Numbered from the stretch's first letter, positions 1-12,449 are shown. The stretch is DNA of 64,000 bases from Capitulum mitella (GCA_030062745.1 CP099841.1:3906001-3970000), one strand, 5' to 3'. Made by a program: numbers and translations. The notes: a model not told the origin generated them from the sequence alone.

Positions 1-326
1 GCTTCTTGCAGCACAACGCGAAGGAACCCAGTTAAACAGTCATTAGAGCTTGGGGGTCAAATTTGCTGATTTTGACTTTTTGAGCTCAGTATGGAACACT
101 GGAGCTAAAGATCCACGACATATTTTAATGCGAAGTTTCCGTGTGAACTACGGGGCGTCTACCGAGAAGAGTGATAGTGGTGCTTGAGGCATGTTAAAAA
201 GTTGTTTAATGATTTGTCTTTGATTTAATGAAACTGCCAAAGGTATTAACCCTGGCACAGGCCAACTGGGCCAGACACGTGTCAGGCATGCATGAACGTT
301 AACTTCCATCAAGAGAAGCACACAGC

Positions 327-725
327 GTGTCTATTGGTATTCTTTTGCAAGGGCCCCGATCTCCTCACGTGTTGATTTGGGTCCCCCAATGTTAGTATGC
401 CCCCATATTTTCCGCCAGTTTTAAAGGGAAGTGGGGAATAATGACGAAAAGGTTGGCCGCAACATGCCCATCGCGATAGGAAACAGGTAGGCAGAAAGTA
501 TAGAGCCTAATATAATGTATCTATCTATCTTTTTGTCTTCCATCACTATACACATGACGATGTATACAATTTCTAATGACTAGTAACAAAAAGCCAATAA
601 ATTATCGTGGGCCGAAATGAAGTGGGGTTCATACGCTGAGAACCCCACATTTAGGGGATGTTTGGCTGCGGGACCCTCGGTTCCCCCCCCCCCCAATCAA
701 ATACAGAAATCAGCGCCCCTGGAAA
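327..725 (+). repeat. Interspersed repeat, family A, copy 1
   Basis: This stretch aligns by eye with the reverse complement of 19873-20298. Shared blocks in the same order include TATTCTTTTG, GTTGATTTGGG, TTTAAAGGGAA, a GAAAGTA/TATCTATC tract, the CGAAAT-AAGTG block, a poly-C run and ACAGAAATC-GCGCCC. Identity is interrupted by small gaps. It has no open frame and no obvious terminal repeats, so I cannot say whether it is a SINE, a LINE 3' end or a MITE. The two copies lie in opposite orientation about 19 kb apart. Confidence 0.65.
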
Positions 726-1491
726 CACGCCCGGTTTGAACGCACTAGGTCTCGATGGTAAAAACCAAGACAATACTAACATATCTGTTTGATCCCACGT
801 CCGACACACATGTCTCCACTTCCTGTGGTGTGGTGTGAAACACCGCTCTCAGCGCTACGTCGCGACTGAAGCAAACGGAAGTCGGCTACGACTTACGTAA
901 CTTCATCCTGTACCGCTTCTGCGTCGCCAGAGGAATCACGATAAAGCCCGGCATTATCGTATCTCATGTCTGGGATTATAACGGCCGAGGGGAAATTGTC
1001 TGTCGAGCTCAGCCTTGCCTGGCGACTCTCAATGACCAAATTGTTTTGGAGCAGAACGATGCTGTATGTCTGATGCCAGAAGTCCAGGGTATTTTTGTGT
1101 CTCAGTATCCTTCTGTAGGCCAGCGCTTTGTTGTTGGGTAAGCAGTTACGCTTTTTGGACGAGAGCGGACGACTTTCTGGCTTGATTTCTGTCGTGCTAT
1201 TTCCGTCGTTATCTGAGATTCCATCACAAATGATTTCACCAGTTGCCAGCCCAGCTTCTTCTGCTGCACCGGTTTGGTTTCCACTCAGTTATCCGAAATA
1301 ACAACATCGTTATTTTACGTCAGGAAGGGTCATGACTGTGGCTCTGACGCCTAAATCTCCCTCCCCATTATACTTATAATCTCCTAGGCGTCGGTTCAGA
1401 TCGTAGAGATGATTACTGCTAGATGCAAGAAGCTGGAAACCTCTGGAGTCACATGCGTTTACTTGCCTTGTTGTTTACGCTAAGGTTGGGA

Positions 1492-1494
<3 letters not shown>
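726..1494. other. No gene seen
   Basis: The reading frames are short and have no coding-like codon bias. I recognise no RNA gene or mobile-element motif here. Confidence 0.5.

Positions 1495-1538
<44 letters not shown>
1495..1538. repeat. (AT)22 microsatellite
   Basis: This is a perfect AT dinucleotide run with no host-gene context. Confidence 0.97.
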
Positions 1539-1540
<2 letters not shown>

Positions 1541-1827
1541 ATCACTGCAGAAAATTCGGGAAAAAACCCTAAATAGTAGCCGATTGGTTTCGCTGTTACC
1601 CCACAAGTTCAAAGGTGATATTCTAAGCTGGCCCATGCATCCGACAAATATGGGAATAGGTTTAACTGACCTCTCCAGTTACCCCTTTCTCGATCTCATC
1701 CAAGACAAACTGAACAGAGCTCCACGCCGCCCCCGCTGACTTGTCAGAAATGACGGGAACGTTTGACAACGTGCCTCGGTCCTCCCGACACGTCTGAAAA
1801 CGCTCGCACCAGTGGTAGTGTTCGAAA

Positions 1828-1880
1828 GCGTCTCTCCCCTTCTCTCTCTTTCTCCCTCCCTCTCTCTCTTTCTTTCCTTC
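1828..1880. repeat. Polypyrimidine CT-rich tract
   Basis: This is an imperfect CTCT/CCTT tract of about 50 bp. No exon follows it, so I read it as a simple repeat and not a splice signal. Confidence 0.7.
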
Positions 1881-2104
1881 TTTATATATGCATGGTGGGG
1901 CCATAATGAGTCAGCTTTGAAATTTTAAGTTAAGAAGTGCACAGGATCTTTCTCGAGAGCAAAACAGAACTTAGAAGTCTTTAACTTTATTTGCTGCAAG
2001 GAAAAACAAAAATTGAACATCTGTTTTCTTCTCCGTTTTCTCACACACATACACACAGACCCAGAGAAACAAACCATCAGGGACGCATAATGACCATTAG
2101 CGCA

Positions 2105-2880
2105 GAGCGCGTGGCGCACGTCGAGTTCCAATGCCTATTAGCGGCCGCGCCCCGGCCGCAGAGAGCTTCTCCAGCGGACGGCCGCTGTCCTTTCGGGCTC
2201 CAGCCGCGCCATATGGCGGCGCAGTTAACGACGGGCGGTGGTCGGCCGTGGCGCCGTGATGGGCCCATCCAGCGACGCGGACCCCCCTCCCCCCCTTCCC
2301 CGGCCGCCTGTGGTGTCGATATCGAACCCGAGCCGCCCGCGCCGGCCGGCGCGGTGCGGCAGTCAGGCTGCACCGCCAGCTTTGGCTCGGTTTTTCCGCG
2401 GTTCCAGAAAGGCTGCTCGGCCAGCTCTAGCGGGGACGTCCCGCCAGCTGAAGCCAGACCGTTCCGTCACTTCCAGTTAGGCCCCGCTGGCTGAAGTCAG
2501 ACCGTCGGCGGACGGGCTGCCACAACAACCGAGCACCTGACCGTTCTCACAGAGTCAGCCAGACTGCGCCCCGATCAGCTGACGCTCCCGTAAACTGCAG
2601 ACCACATATCCAGTGTCCTCCGCGTCAGCTTTGCCCGGCTCCGCCACTGGCCGGGCTACTCCGCCCGTCCTGCCGGGCGTCCCGGGACTGTCCCGGGACT
2701 GTCCCGGCAGCGGTCGGTCACGGCGCCGCACCGCAGACGAGCTGGTGGGGTCGTCAGACGACGGGACGCGCCCGTGCCTCGGCCGAGCCGATCGCGGGAT
2801 CGATGAGCCGGGGACGTTTCACGGTGTCGTGCCACGCGCCGAGATCGCGGCAGTGCGCACCAGTTGGTTCGTTTTGCCGA
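2105..2880. other. GC-rich, CpG-dense island
   Basis: An abrupt block rich in GGCC, CCGG and GCGGCCGC sits in AT-rich surroundings. Frames are open on both strands only because GC-rich DNA has few stop codons. None has a recognisable domain. AT-rich cores such as CTATTAGCGG sit inside it. A regulatory island or unmethylated CpG island is possible. I see no transcript evidence. Confidence 0.5.
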
Positions 2881-3799
2881 CAGGATTGTTGAGAACTTTG
2901 CTGTTTTGATAGCAAGGCGATTTCACCAGCCTTGCGAAGCGCCCGGCAACTGTTTCTTGCTCTGGCGTGATCGGCAACTCTGGAAAGCGGTGAAAGTGAA
3001 ATGCTTAGCGTGGTGCCTCTTTTAGCAATCACTTTCTTTGAAGCATTTCTAGCGGAACTGCAGAGCAATTGATCTTTTTATTGCTTTTTTAGCGCAGCAT
3101 GCCATCTGTTTTGTGCGTCCGGATTTCTGCCAAAATTTTGCTGGTTTAGTCGAGACTAATTATAAATGTTTATATTTCACCCATTAGAGGGTACAAAAGA
3201 GCAGGTACTTCGATTCTTTTTAGTGATACATGTTTGTTGCAGCCATTTTGGGATGCTTTCGTTGATAAATGTTCGAAGGGTCAAGGAATCGAGCTTAAAA
3301 CCCAAAAAATCGCCCACGGTTAGGAACGGCCTCCCTACAGCTGGAGTAGCAGAAATCTCATCATATTGCATGGCTGCCCTGGTTGTACTTCGTCCCGCTT
3401 GTTTTGATAGCTCCCACATGGATGATTGCGCCTAAAATAGAAGACTAAGAAAACTGACGACGGAGAGAACAGCAGCTCGCGGCATCCTCCCGAGCCAAGC
3501 GGCAATATCTGGCGTCATCACCAATCAGGTACACTCGCAGGGCCCCGCCTGAGCCATACAGTTTCTGAGTGTCCTCCGAGGTAAGTGGCGTAATTGCCGT
3601 CGAACCCAATAGCCCGTGATCTTTGCTGGAAATAATCGACAGGCTGGCTCCTGGTTCCACTACTCCACTATCAGGACCAACTAAAATTATCACGCAGTTC
3701 GCTGGTTGTCGAATATTCATTGATTTAACACAGTATTTATCCCACTACAGTTATGCCACTTTTTAATCAAAGCCTTGAATTTTTCGAGCCGCTACATAG
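2881..3799. other. No gene seen
   Basis: This is ordinary AT-rich sequence with short random frames and no repeat I can name. Confidence 0.4.
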
Positions 3800-4472
3800 G
3801 TCACTATATTGTTTACATATCCCAGCACTGCCTGGCGTGCTTTTGCACCCGAGACCTCCAAGGGATGTCAAAAAGGGTACCCCCTGTGATCTCAGGATCT
3901 AATCGTCGGATCTGAACTGGTCTGCCACGAGTCGATAGCCCTGAGTCTTACGATTCAGAAAATACTGTTAGCGCAGGGCACGTGACTGATGATATCACAG
4001 GTCACGCAAAACGCATAGCACGACGTCGGGAAAAAACTGACACAGGTTCGTACATCATATAATCAGCAATACTGGTCTTAGAGCATTCATCTGGGTATCA
4101 AGCCAAAGATCACAATCCGCTGCATCAGAAGCATGTCAAAATGTTAAAAAGTCGGGTCAACATCAACCTGGGTCAGGTGAAATACTGATCTTACTCAGCA
4201 TACCAAAGACCGATACTTACTCGCAGCCGTTTTGGTCCACGTGACAAAAAGGACGAGAGTGAAACCTTCTGATGATCAGTTTTGCATTACCTGTTTTCAT
4301 TCAGTCAAGATCAGCCTAGCTTAGGTCAGATAAGGTTGCATTAGTCTTCCCTGCAAAGAGCAATAGTTACTCGTTGGGATGTTGAACTGCTGAACAAGAA
4401 CAAGAACAGAACTGAAATGACATCTCGTGATAATTATATATTTGTATAATTAATATATAATATATTTATATA

Positions 4473-4520
<48 letters not shown>

Positions 4521-5155
4521 GATCTTCATCGGGTCAAGATCAAGCCAGGTCAGGACAGATAGCCATTTTTCTTTTCTTTCTTGGAACAATAATTGCTCTC
4601 TGCTGCCACGGAACGACCTTCCACAGACAATGTTGTATTTCATTTCGTTTTGATATCTACCCATGACGTGACCTGACATGACCCCACTGTGCATTCGGCG
4701 GACCTTTCCAAGAAGCGTATATGGATTTGCTTGTCTGGTTTGAGTGATGGGAAGGTCAGTGGCAGCCACTTCTACCACTGCAATGAAAATCAGTCCAATT
4801 GTCATGCTTGCGACCTAGCATGACCTCTAGTGTTCATATGTCATGGCTGTATATCCTTCTGGCGACCGTATCCTATGTGAATCCAAATGATCCATGTATT
4901 ATATTTGCGAACAGTGTCAAAAAAAACGAAACATGTTCGCGCCCCCGCCGGAGTAAGCAAAACCATGCGTGGAAGGGGTCACTTATTGCGTCATATATCC
5001 ATGGCCTGAACTAGTGTGGAAATGGTTTTAATGTAACGGTATTTAAAACTTATTGTTTACCAGGTACTCAAAGTTTGGTTGGACTGGCTCTAACGGTTCA
5101 GAAATTATTCACGAAAAATCAAGGATGCTTGACACCCTCCAGGCGGTACCGGGGT
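3800..5155 (+). mobile_element. Internally deleted relative of the Ty3/gypsy element
   Basis: Positions 3800-4545 match the 5' noncoding region and first gag codons of the element at 8985-9670. Shared blocks include TGTCAAAAAGGG, GATAGCCCTGAGTCTT, CACGTGACTGATGA and CTTACTCGCAGCCGTTTTG. Positions 4765-5155 match its 3' noncoding region at 13715-14105, including ATCAGTCCA, TCCTATGTGAATC and AGTTTGGTTGG. The coding interior is absent and is replaced by an AT repeat plus about 230 bp I cannot place. It is therefore a non-coding deletion derivative of the same family. Outer boundaries are approximate because similarity fades gradually. Confidence 0.7.
4478..4518. repeat. (AT)n microsatellite inside the deleted element
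   Basis: An AT run lies near the junction between the 5'-derived part of the deleted retroelement and its unplaced interior. It expanded in or next to the element. Confidence 0.95.
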
Positions 5156-5199
5156 AAGCCACAATTGACACATTGTTGCATAGCAGCTTGTTAAGATAT

Positions 5200-5314
5200 A
5201 AAACACATCTATAAGTCAATATATTCATCTCATATATATATATATATATATATACATGCCGACTTTTTAAAATATGTACATTGAGATGAATATGTTGACT
5301 TATAGATGTGTTTT
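5200..5314. repeat. Inverted repeat with AT-rich loop
   Basis: The arms at 5200-5231 and 5283-5314 are 32 bp each and reverse-complementary with one mismatch; each contains the CACATCTATAAGTCAA motif. They flank a 51-bp loop that starts with an AT run. Such foldbacks may be MITE remnants or cruciform-prone DNA. Confidence 0.85.
5232..5254. repeat. (AT)n microsatellite in hairpin loop
   Basis: A perfect AT run at the left edge of the loop of the 5200-5314 inverted repeat. Confidence 0.9.
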
Positions 5315-5322
5315 ATCTCAAT

Positions 5323-5324
<2 letters not shown>

Positions 5325-5359
<35 letters not shown>

Positions 5360-5418
5360 GGATATGTTATTCAAGTCAGTGTGACTTGTGACTTAGTGTA
5401 GTAACTTAAACGTAGTGA

Positions 5419-5465
<47 letters not shown>

Positions 5466-5488
5466 TGGATATGTTATTCAAGTCAGTG
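5325..5488. repeat. Duplicated (AT)n plus unique segment
   Basis: Two AT runs (5325-5356 and 5421-5462) are each followed by the same segment beginning CCYGGATATGTTATTCAAG. A direct duplication of about 105 bp including the microsatellite is the simplest reading. The phrase ACGTAGTGACTTA also occurs twice nearby. Confidence 0.8.
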
Positions 5489-7455
5489 GTCACGTAGTGA
5501 CTTAAAAACACATGCCAAAGGACAAACTCCTTTCGTGAAGTTGTGTGTCAGTCTTCAAATTTTGGCAATAACATGTTCGTCAAAGCCATTTTTATGTTTG
5601 CGGAATCAACAGCTCCAGCCGTGCCTTTCCTCAGTGTAACAGAGTTATCGATCACGAATCAAACAAGCTTAAGAACGTTTTCAGGTGACCAGTTTCATTG
5701 CCCATCCAAAAGAGCAAATCCACCGTCTAGATTTCTGTAATTGCATGGAGCTAGTGGAGCCCAGTAATATGATTATGGAACGATTAGTCATTGCAGCAAA
5801 TTACCGTGTCTCGCAAAGGTTCTACACAATTGATCTCTGGGCCCACAGGGAGAGTGCACGGGAAACTAAAAACGTTCTGCATGAAAATGTGTAAAAAGTA
5901 AATAGGAAAAGGAAATGCGAATCGCCAATGGACGTCTAGCGAGAAAATTATACTTAGTCAAAAATAGCCACACCCCAAGTTTTTGTGACTGATTCGATAT
6001 CAGATCCTTATAAGTTAGTGGCTTTGTTGCTCAAAAATTAACTAAAACGTGTTGCTAAGACGTAAATATTTGTATAATGCATTGAAACGCATGCTGGTTT
6101 TAAAGATTTTGACATCTTAAGTAGGCAGAGGGTGTACAAAATAGCACAAGTTACGGAGTTTTTTCGTGTCCACGGCCTTCCGCTCCACTTTACCCATGGC
6201 CGTTTTCACCATACTTCCATCAATGTGTTGTCCAGGTTTTGTAAGCCGTTTTTGGTAACCCGTCGCATCGTTACCGCAGCGCAAGCTGACCTTTGCACCC
6301 ATGACACTCATATTTGGAGGTATATCGTGCGCTCTCTCAAGGGTTCCTTCACTGATTCTGCCTTCATGTGATGTCATTTTTTTTTAATTCACCCTAAGAC
6401 GGCGTTCTCCGAATTTTAACTTCAGGATGGCATCAGGCATGAAAGATGACGTAAGAAACGGAATTTGATATCAGGTCAACGTCCTCTTTTCAAATCCGGC
6501 ATTAGCCCAACTCACAGTTTTATAATAAAACGACCTGCAGACCATGCTTTCTAGCGGATTGGTTCCAAAACCGATCAGTTTCTGTAGGCAGTGATGTTGT
6601 CGTCCAGTGATCTTCGTTGTCAGTGATGTTTTGTCGTCCCTTTTTTCGTTTTCTTAGTCGGGTTTTAAATTGATCAGCTGTTGTAGTCAGTGGCTGTTTT
6701 TTTACTTCGGGTCCAGGTCAGGTCATTGAAAGGTCGGATATATTTATCATCTTTTACGACTCTGCTGTTGCTACATATTACGCGTTGTCATCGTACACTA
6801 GAGGTCTGATCACCGAGAGACGTAAAAACAGTTGTCTTTACTGGAATCAGCGTCAACAGATACTCTAAGGACAGTTCAGTGATTCTGAGGTCATATATAG
6901 TGAGTGACATTATTTTGCCGTGGACGTGCCACTGACCTTCAAAGCACGAGATGTTCCCAAGCATACGTCGAAACAGCCCTTTATGAAAACTGACCCCATA
7001 ACTTGTCAACCTCCAGAAAGAAGCCAAAGTAGTTTAGATCTAAAAAAATGTCTTGCAATGGGAGAAAAAGGATGTGAAAGGATGTTAAGTCAGTTGTCAG
7101 CTATCTCCACTATCTCCACTCACGCTTATAAACCACTACCTGTTTAAAACAAAAGCAGAATGTAAATCTCTAGGGCCGTATTTGTTGAGATGTTAAAAAT
7201 GCGCCACCCCTAAATCCCCAGAAACCCGCTACCGTTGTTTGCATCGATCGACAGGAGTGTAAGAGACCAAGCCGAATAGTCGAAAGCAGATTCTGCAAAC
7301 CCATCTGGCCTGAAATGAACTGTTCGTAGTCGCAAAACTGCATCTTTCTCAGATATGTTCCCGATGGCGTCGGGGATCGAAACGTTTAAGTGAAATCGTA
7401 ATTCCCTAATTCGTAATTTAAATCGTAATAAATCGTAATTCTGAGGCGGTCGAAC
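5489..7455. other. No convincing gene
   Basis: This is AT-rich sequence with scattered frames of up to about 86 codons, for example on the minus strand at 6117-6377. I recognise no domain and see no coding-type codon bias. Confidence 0.4.
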
Positions 7456-7520
7456 TGACGTCCCAGGTGGCGGCTGACGTCAGAAGGACGTCAGTGACGT
7501 CGGAAGGATGTCTGACGTCA
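7456..7520. promoter_or_regulatory. Cluster of CRE/ATF-like TGACGTCA sites
   Basis: Five matches to the palindromic cAMP response element lie within 65 bp. Two are exact TGACGTCA (7475-7482, 7513-7520) and three have one change: TGACGTCC at 7456, GGACGTCA at 7486 and TGACGTCG at 7495. bZIP proteins of the CREB/ATF class bind this palindrome. A CpG-rich stretch follows to about 7850, which would suit a promoter or enhancer, but I see no adjacent gene. Confidence 0.5.
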
Positions 7521-8984
7521 GCAATATCTGCCGGTGACGGTTCAGCGGTAATCGCGACTCGTCGGACTCAACTTTGGTCCGCGAGCATTGGCAGACAATG
7601 CCTAATTGGGATAAGACTGGTGGCGCCTCTCCGAGGGACGATCTGCACGGCGACAGGAACGCGTTCTCGGTCCGAGTGCTGCAGCCTAGTCCACGTTGCA
7701 AGAAGATGTTGATCTTTCCCGGATCAGTTGACGCGCGGCCAATCACGGCGTCACGCGGCGCAATCTCGCCGGGGACCGGTATCTCGGCAGCGGCCGTATC
7801 TGCGCAGGGGGGAACAGCCGGCTGCGTCGGCGCGCACTAGAGGCTTTTACTGGCAGGAATTTTTGCCCGCACCCGCCTGCCATCCGTCAATGGTCAGTCA
7901 CACAAATTTTACTCGTATTTTACTCGTTGTTTGAAAAATTGTTCTAAATAGCGCCTGACGCAGTCACAGTCCACACAAGTGTAGGACATACCTCACAATG
8001 CAAAAAAGACCAGTCCGCTGAGCAGTAAAGTCGTAGTACTCAGTTCCTCCTTACACCTGCGTTTTTTTTATCTCAAAGCCTTGCCTGCCTTGCAAGCCAG
8101 GATGAAAATCCGCACATGCCCTGCGTAAATTCCCCGCCCAGAAAGTCTGCACAAGTCTGCAGCTCAAATTGGGCCTAAAATGAAGCCTGAACACGTAACA
8201 TCCTGCATTTTGTATAGGTGAATTGTTTTTTAATATCTAAAAAAGAGCATGCTGCGCTCGGACTCTAAGACTGTTTTGACAAATACTTGTATACATAATG
8301 ATACACATCGCGCCATACATTGCAAACAATAAACAGCGAAATGATATGCCCCTGTACTTGGATCTCATGTATTTAACCGTACCTTAGAAGCACACATCAC
8401 ATTTGGATTATCTTTCACGAGTAATTTTCTGAGATTACCACTCTTGCACCAATTCAGTACCCTTGGAAACTTAGCACAGCAAATGCATTGCGAACAATGC
8501 GCATCAATGCCTAACATAATAAACTGAATTCAGCATTATCTTACACGCCAGTGAAAGTTCAGAGAGAAAGAAGCAGAAAACCAACGTAATCCATGTTGCG
8601 AAACCTCAAGCCGGCGTCAGGCGTGTGTACCTTGACCTTGGCATCAGTATCCACTGCCACTGCAAATTCACAAACTGAGCTTAACAAAATTGCCACACAG
8701 TCCCGTCTACTTTCATCTGATGCAAACCGAATGATTTGTTTGTTTGTTTTCTGGCTTCTTTCTCTACGCATCAGTCAGGATTGACTATTAGCGTCGTAGT
8801 CGGAAGCCGACTAGTTTGCGTCAAGTCGTGGGTCTTCTCGGGCGTCAGTCGGTCGTCTCCAAAACCAATTAATGATTACGCACCGAATCGTAGGCGCCGT
8901 AATGACTACTGTGCCAAGCAAGCCAGATTTTCCAACTGGCCTTCATCGCTAAAACCTGAAGCTTATAGAAACTGTTCACCAAGT
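7521..8984. other. GC-rich patch then AT-rich DNA, no gene seen
   Basis: Positions 7521-7850 are CpG-rich and continue from the CRE cluster. The rest is ordinary sequence with no recognised protein or RNA gene. Confidence 0.4.
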
Positions 8985-9593
8985 GTCGCATATATTTACA
9001 CGGTACCGCTCGGCGTGTTTTTCTGCTCTCAAACGCCTTGGGAGTGTCAAAAAGGGAGTGCCAAACCCTATTATCTCAGCATCTCGTCGGATCTAAACTG
9101 ATCTACCACTAATCGATAGCCCTGAGTCTTGCAATTCAGAAAATACTATGTTAACCCTGGTCACGTGACTGATGACATCACAGGTCACGTAAAACGCATA
9201 ATACGACGGCGGAAAAATTGACATCGGTTTTTGCATCATATCAGGGGTAATACTGACCTTAGAGCCTACAGTTGGGTATCAAACGAAATGTCACAATCCT
9301 CTGCATGAGAAACATACCAGTGTTAGAAAATGCCCGGTCAAAGTTAACCTAGATCAGGTGAAATACTAGTCAATGTTCTTTACATGCTAAAGATCGGTAC
9401 TTACTCGCAGCCGTTTTGATCCACGTGACAAAACGGACTGAGGTGAAGCCTTCTTATAGTCACTTTTGCATTACCTGCCTTTCATCCAGTCGAGGTCAGT
9501 CTAGGTCAGGTCAGATAAGGCTGCATTACTCTTCCCGACAAAGAGCAATTATCACTCGCTGGGATTCTTAACTGCGTCAAGTACAGAACTGAA

Positions 9594-10150
9594 ATGAATC
9601 GTGATAATGAAATCGGTTTCGTCTGTTCCTTGTCAGGTCAAGGTCAAGGTCAAGGTCAAGCCGGACCAGGACGGCTGCAGACCATTATCTCAAAGTTCGA
9701 AAGCTACTGTGTCATTAAGCCCAACGAGATATATGACAGACACAGGTCCAACATCAAAAATCAAGGACAAGAAGAGGTGATTTATGAATGCATAGCTCAT
9801 TTGCGTCAACTCGCTAAGACATGCAACTATGACACACTTGAAGAGAGCTTAATACGGGACAGAATAATTCTGGGAATACAAGATGTACTGTGAAAAGGGC
9901 TCTTTCAAGAGGCAGATTTAACGTTACAGCAAGCTGCGCAAACGGTCAGGACTCATGAAACCACCAGCGAACAGATACAGCAAATAAGTAGATAACAAGA
10001 GCTGAAAGTAAGCGCGATCAGGTGCAGACAACAGTCTGAGAGACCGCAACGATCCCAACCTAAGCAATGACTCAGACAGCCAGAAAGCCAGACGTGCCAC
10101 TTCTGCGATGGCCGTCATCCATTCCAGAAAAGCTTGTGTCCGGCGCTTTG
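9594..10150 (+). pseudogene. gag: gag-like remnant with zinc knuckle
   Basis: The frame from 9594 encodes a (GQ)n segment followed by gag-like sequence (a QEEVIYECIAHLRQLAKTC block), then a stop at 9891. The same frame continues past it (ADLTLQQAAQTVRTHETT) and is stopped again near 9989. Around 10099-10142 another reading gives a CX2CX3HX6C knuckle (CHFCDGRHPFQKSLC), as expected at the end of gag for nucleic-acid binding. The (GQ)n segment is encoded by an AAGGTC hexamer repeat at about 9630-9660. Confidence 0.65.
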
Positions 10151-10186
10151 TATTGCATCATACTGTATTGTACGTAAACGTCAAAT

Positions 10187-10471
10187 ATGCAACAGTTCAA
10201 CCATTTCGCTGTAAAGCATCGGGAAGCGCAAGTTCAGATGCCAAGCCCCGCTAAACACGAGGACCAGGAGCACAGTTCCGAGCCAGGTGGTTCGCCAAAA
10301 CGGCTATTAAGCGTAAGTGTAAGCGCTGTGACGACGTCTCAGACCACCAAACTGTTCGCTAATTTCCTAATTGGGAACAATCACATCCAGAAGTTCCAGC
10401 TAGATACCGGTGCTGGTGTCATCATTATTCCTCAGCACATTCACAAGAAAGCGTTGGAGACATGCAGCTGA
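10187..10471 (+). pseudogene. Retroviral-type aspartic protease remnant
   Basis: This stretch contains the active-site triad LDTGAGV (around 10402-10422), preceded by the usual short strand (FLIGNNHIQKFQ). The family member cleaves the Gag-Pol polyprotein. The frame stops at 10469, well before the flap and second-half motifs of a complete protease, so it is truncated. Confidence 0.7.
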
Positions 10472-10772
10472 GACAACTGCAGAAGTGTGACATTTCTGTG
10501 ATAATATACAATGAAACGTCAACAAAAGAAGAGGGATCCTTCTTGTAATTAACCAGTGATAATCCTGTGATTAACCCAAAAAATGTGGAAGAATATCAAG
10601 TAGAATTCATGACTGTCCCTTATGACTACACACCACTTCTGGGATCCTCTTCCCTCCAGGACATGGAGATGATCCAAATATGCCAAGAGAATAAAGCGCC
10701 TGTCAGCTATGATGTAGAACATCATCACCAAAAAATATCGGCAAGGAAGAGCTCGCCGTTGAATATGATGAC

Positions 10773-12110
10773 GTGTTCTCCGGCAACGGTATATTTCGGG
10801 AACCACTGAAACTAAGCCTGGACAAGCAAGCGCGGCCAGTGCAAACAGCTACGAGAACTATCCCTATAGCTCTTCAAGGAGATCTGCTGCAAGAGCTCGA
10901 TCGGCTGGCTGCAGAAAATATAATAGCTCCGGTCAACACTCCAAGTGAGTGGATCTCAGCTCTCATTGTAATGAAGAAGCCGAACGGAAAGCTGCGACCC
11001 CGCATTGACCCGAAGTCCCTGAATGATGCACTGAAACGTAACCACTATCCTTGGCCTACCGAGGATGACCTGACTCCGCTGCTGGCTGAAGCCAAGGCCT
11101 TCACGTTTGCGACGTTTGCGACGTTTGCGACACCCGAAACGAATACTAGCACGTAGCTCTGGACGATGCCAGTAACTACCTCACTACGTTTGATACACCA
11201 TGGGGCCGATATCGGTGGCTGCGACTACCGTTTGGTCTGTCAGTGTCCTCTGGAGAGTTTCAGATGCGACTGAATCAGGAGCCGGAAGGCCTGGAAGCCG
11301 CGAAAGCCGTAGCGGACGACGTCCTCGTGTTTGGAGTAGGGGATTCGTCCGAGGAGGCATTACAGGACCAGATGTGAAGCTCCGAAAATTTTCACAGAGG
11401 TGTCAAGAAAGAGGAATCAAACTAAACCTGGACAGAATGAGATTTGAGTTGACTGAGGTCTCCTACATGGGACACATATTTACCTCTAATGGTCTGAAGA
11501 CGGATTTTGAGAAATTCCACGCCATTGAACAGATGCCAGCTCTAGTAGACATAAAGAGCACACAGAGACTGTTAGCTATGGCGAACTACCAGCTAAAGAC
11601 CTCACCGGACCTCGCTGAAGCTTCTGTCCCCCCCTCCCTCCTCAGAGATCTGTTGAAATAGGGGACGGCGTTGATATTTGATGAACGTGTGTATGGTCGG
11701 GCGCTGGAAACGATCCGCATCGTCATCATTAATGCTCCAGTGCTTAGGTATTTTGATCCACAACAAGAGACAGCTCTTCAGATGGACACATCGAACAACG
11801 GACTGGTCGCTTGCTCATGCAGTGTGGTGGACCGGCGGCGTACGCGTCCGAATCTCTGACTGCTGCTGAAGTCAACCATGCGCAGACAGAGAAGGAAATG
11901 CTTGTCATAATCTTTCACGAGTTTGAAAGATATTTGCGCGAAACGTAGTAGTCCAGTCTGACCACAAGCCACTGGAGGCGATTGTAGAGGAAAGTCTGAG
12001 AGACGCACTGAAAAGATTGCAGAGATTGCTACTGTCGGTCCGGATATTTGACTACAAAGTGATTTACAGGAGTATTTCACAGATACATCTAGCGTACGCG
12101 CTTAGCCGCG
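10773..12110 (+). pseudogene. pol: Reverse transcriptase-RNase H remnant
   Basis: Gypsy RT motifs appear in order. 10773-11156 carries the PSEWISALIVMKKPNGKLR block and the RIDPKSLNDALKRNHYP block. The fingers/palm turn WLRLPFGLS is near 11216. The catalytic motif reads VADDVLVF near 11309. SYMGHIFTSNGLK is near 11461. RNase H follows, with its first catalytic Asp in LQMDTSNNG near 11778 and TEKEMLVIIF near 11890. The motifs are spread over several frames with stops (11153, 11659, 11857), so it is a pseudogene. A local triplicated GCGACGTTT near 11107 disrupts the RT palm. Confidence 0.8.
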
Positions 12111-12449
12111 CCTACCTGCCGAATACGGAGACGCTTATTGAACATGAAGAGGTATATTGCATCGGAGAATCAAGAAGTCATGCGGAATGCGAGATGAGGA
12201 TTTTGGTCGTTTAAAAGTACATACCACTGTAAGAAGGCACGTCGGACCTACTGAGAAATGCAATAGAAAAGACCGTGGTGATGAAAGCACTGATGAAAAT
12301 GATCCCTGATGACTGGCCGGAGCACAAACAAAACGTACTGACAGAGATTCGGAAGTATTTTTCCTTCAGGATTGAACTGGCTGCAAATTATAACACGACA
12401 TTCAGACGTGAGCGGTTGGTGATACCACAGAGGGCCAGATAATGCTTGA

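Noticed and set aside
6117..6377. 86-codon minus-strand ORF
   Set aside because: The composition is plausible but no family is recognised, and a plus-strand frame of similar size overlaps it.
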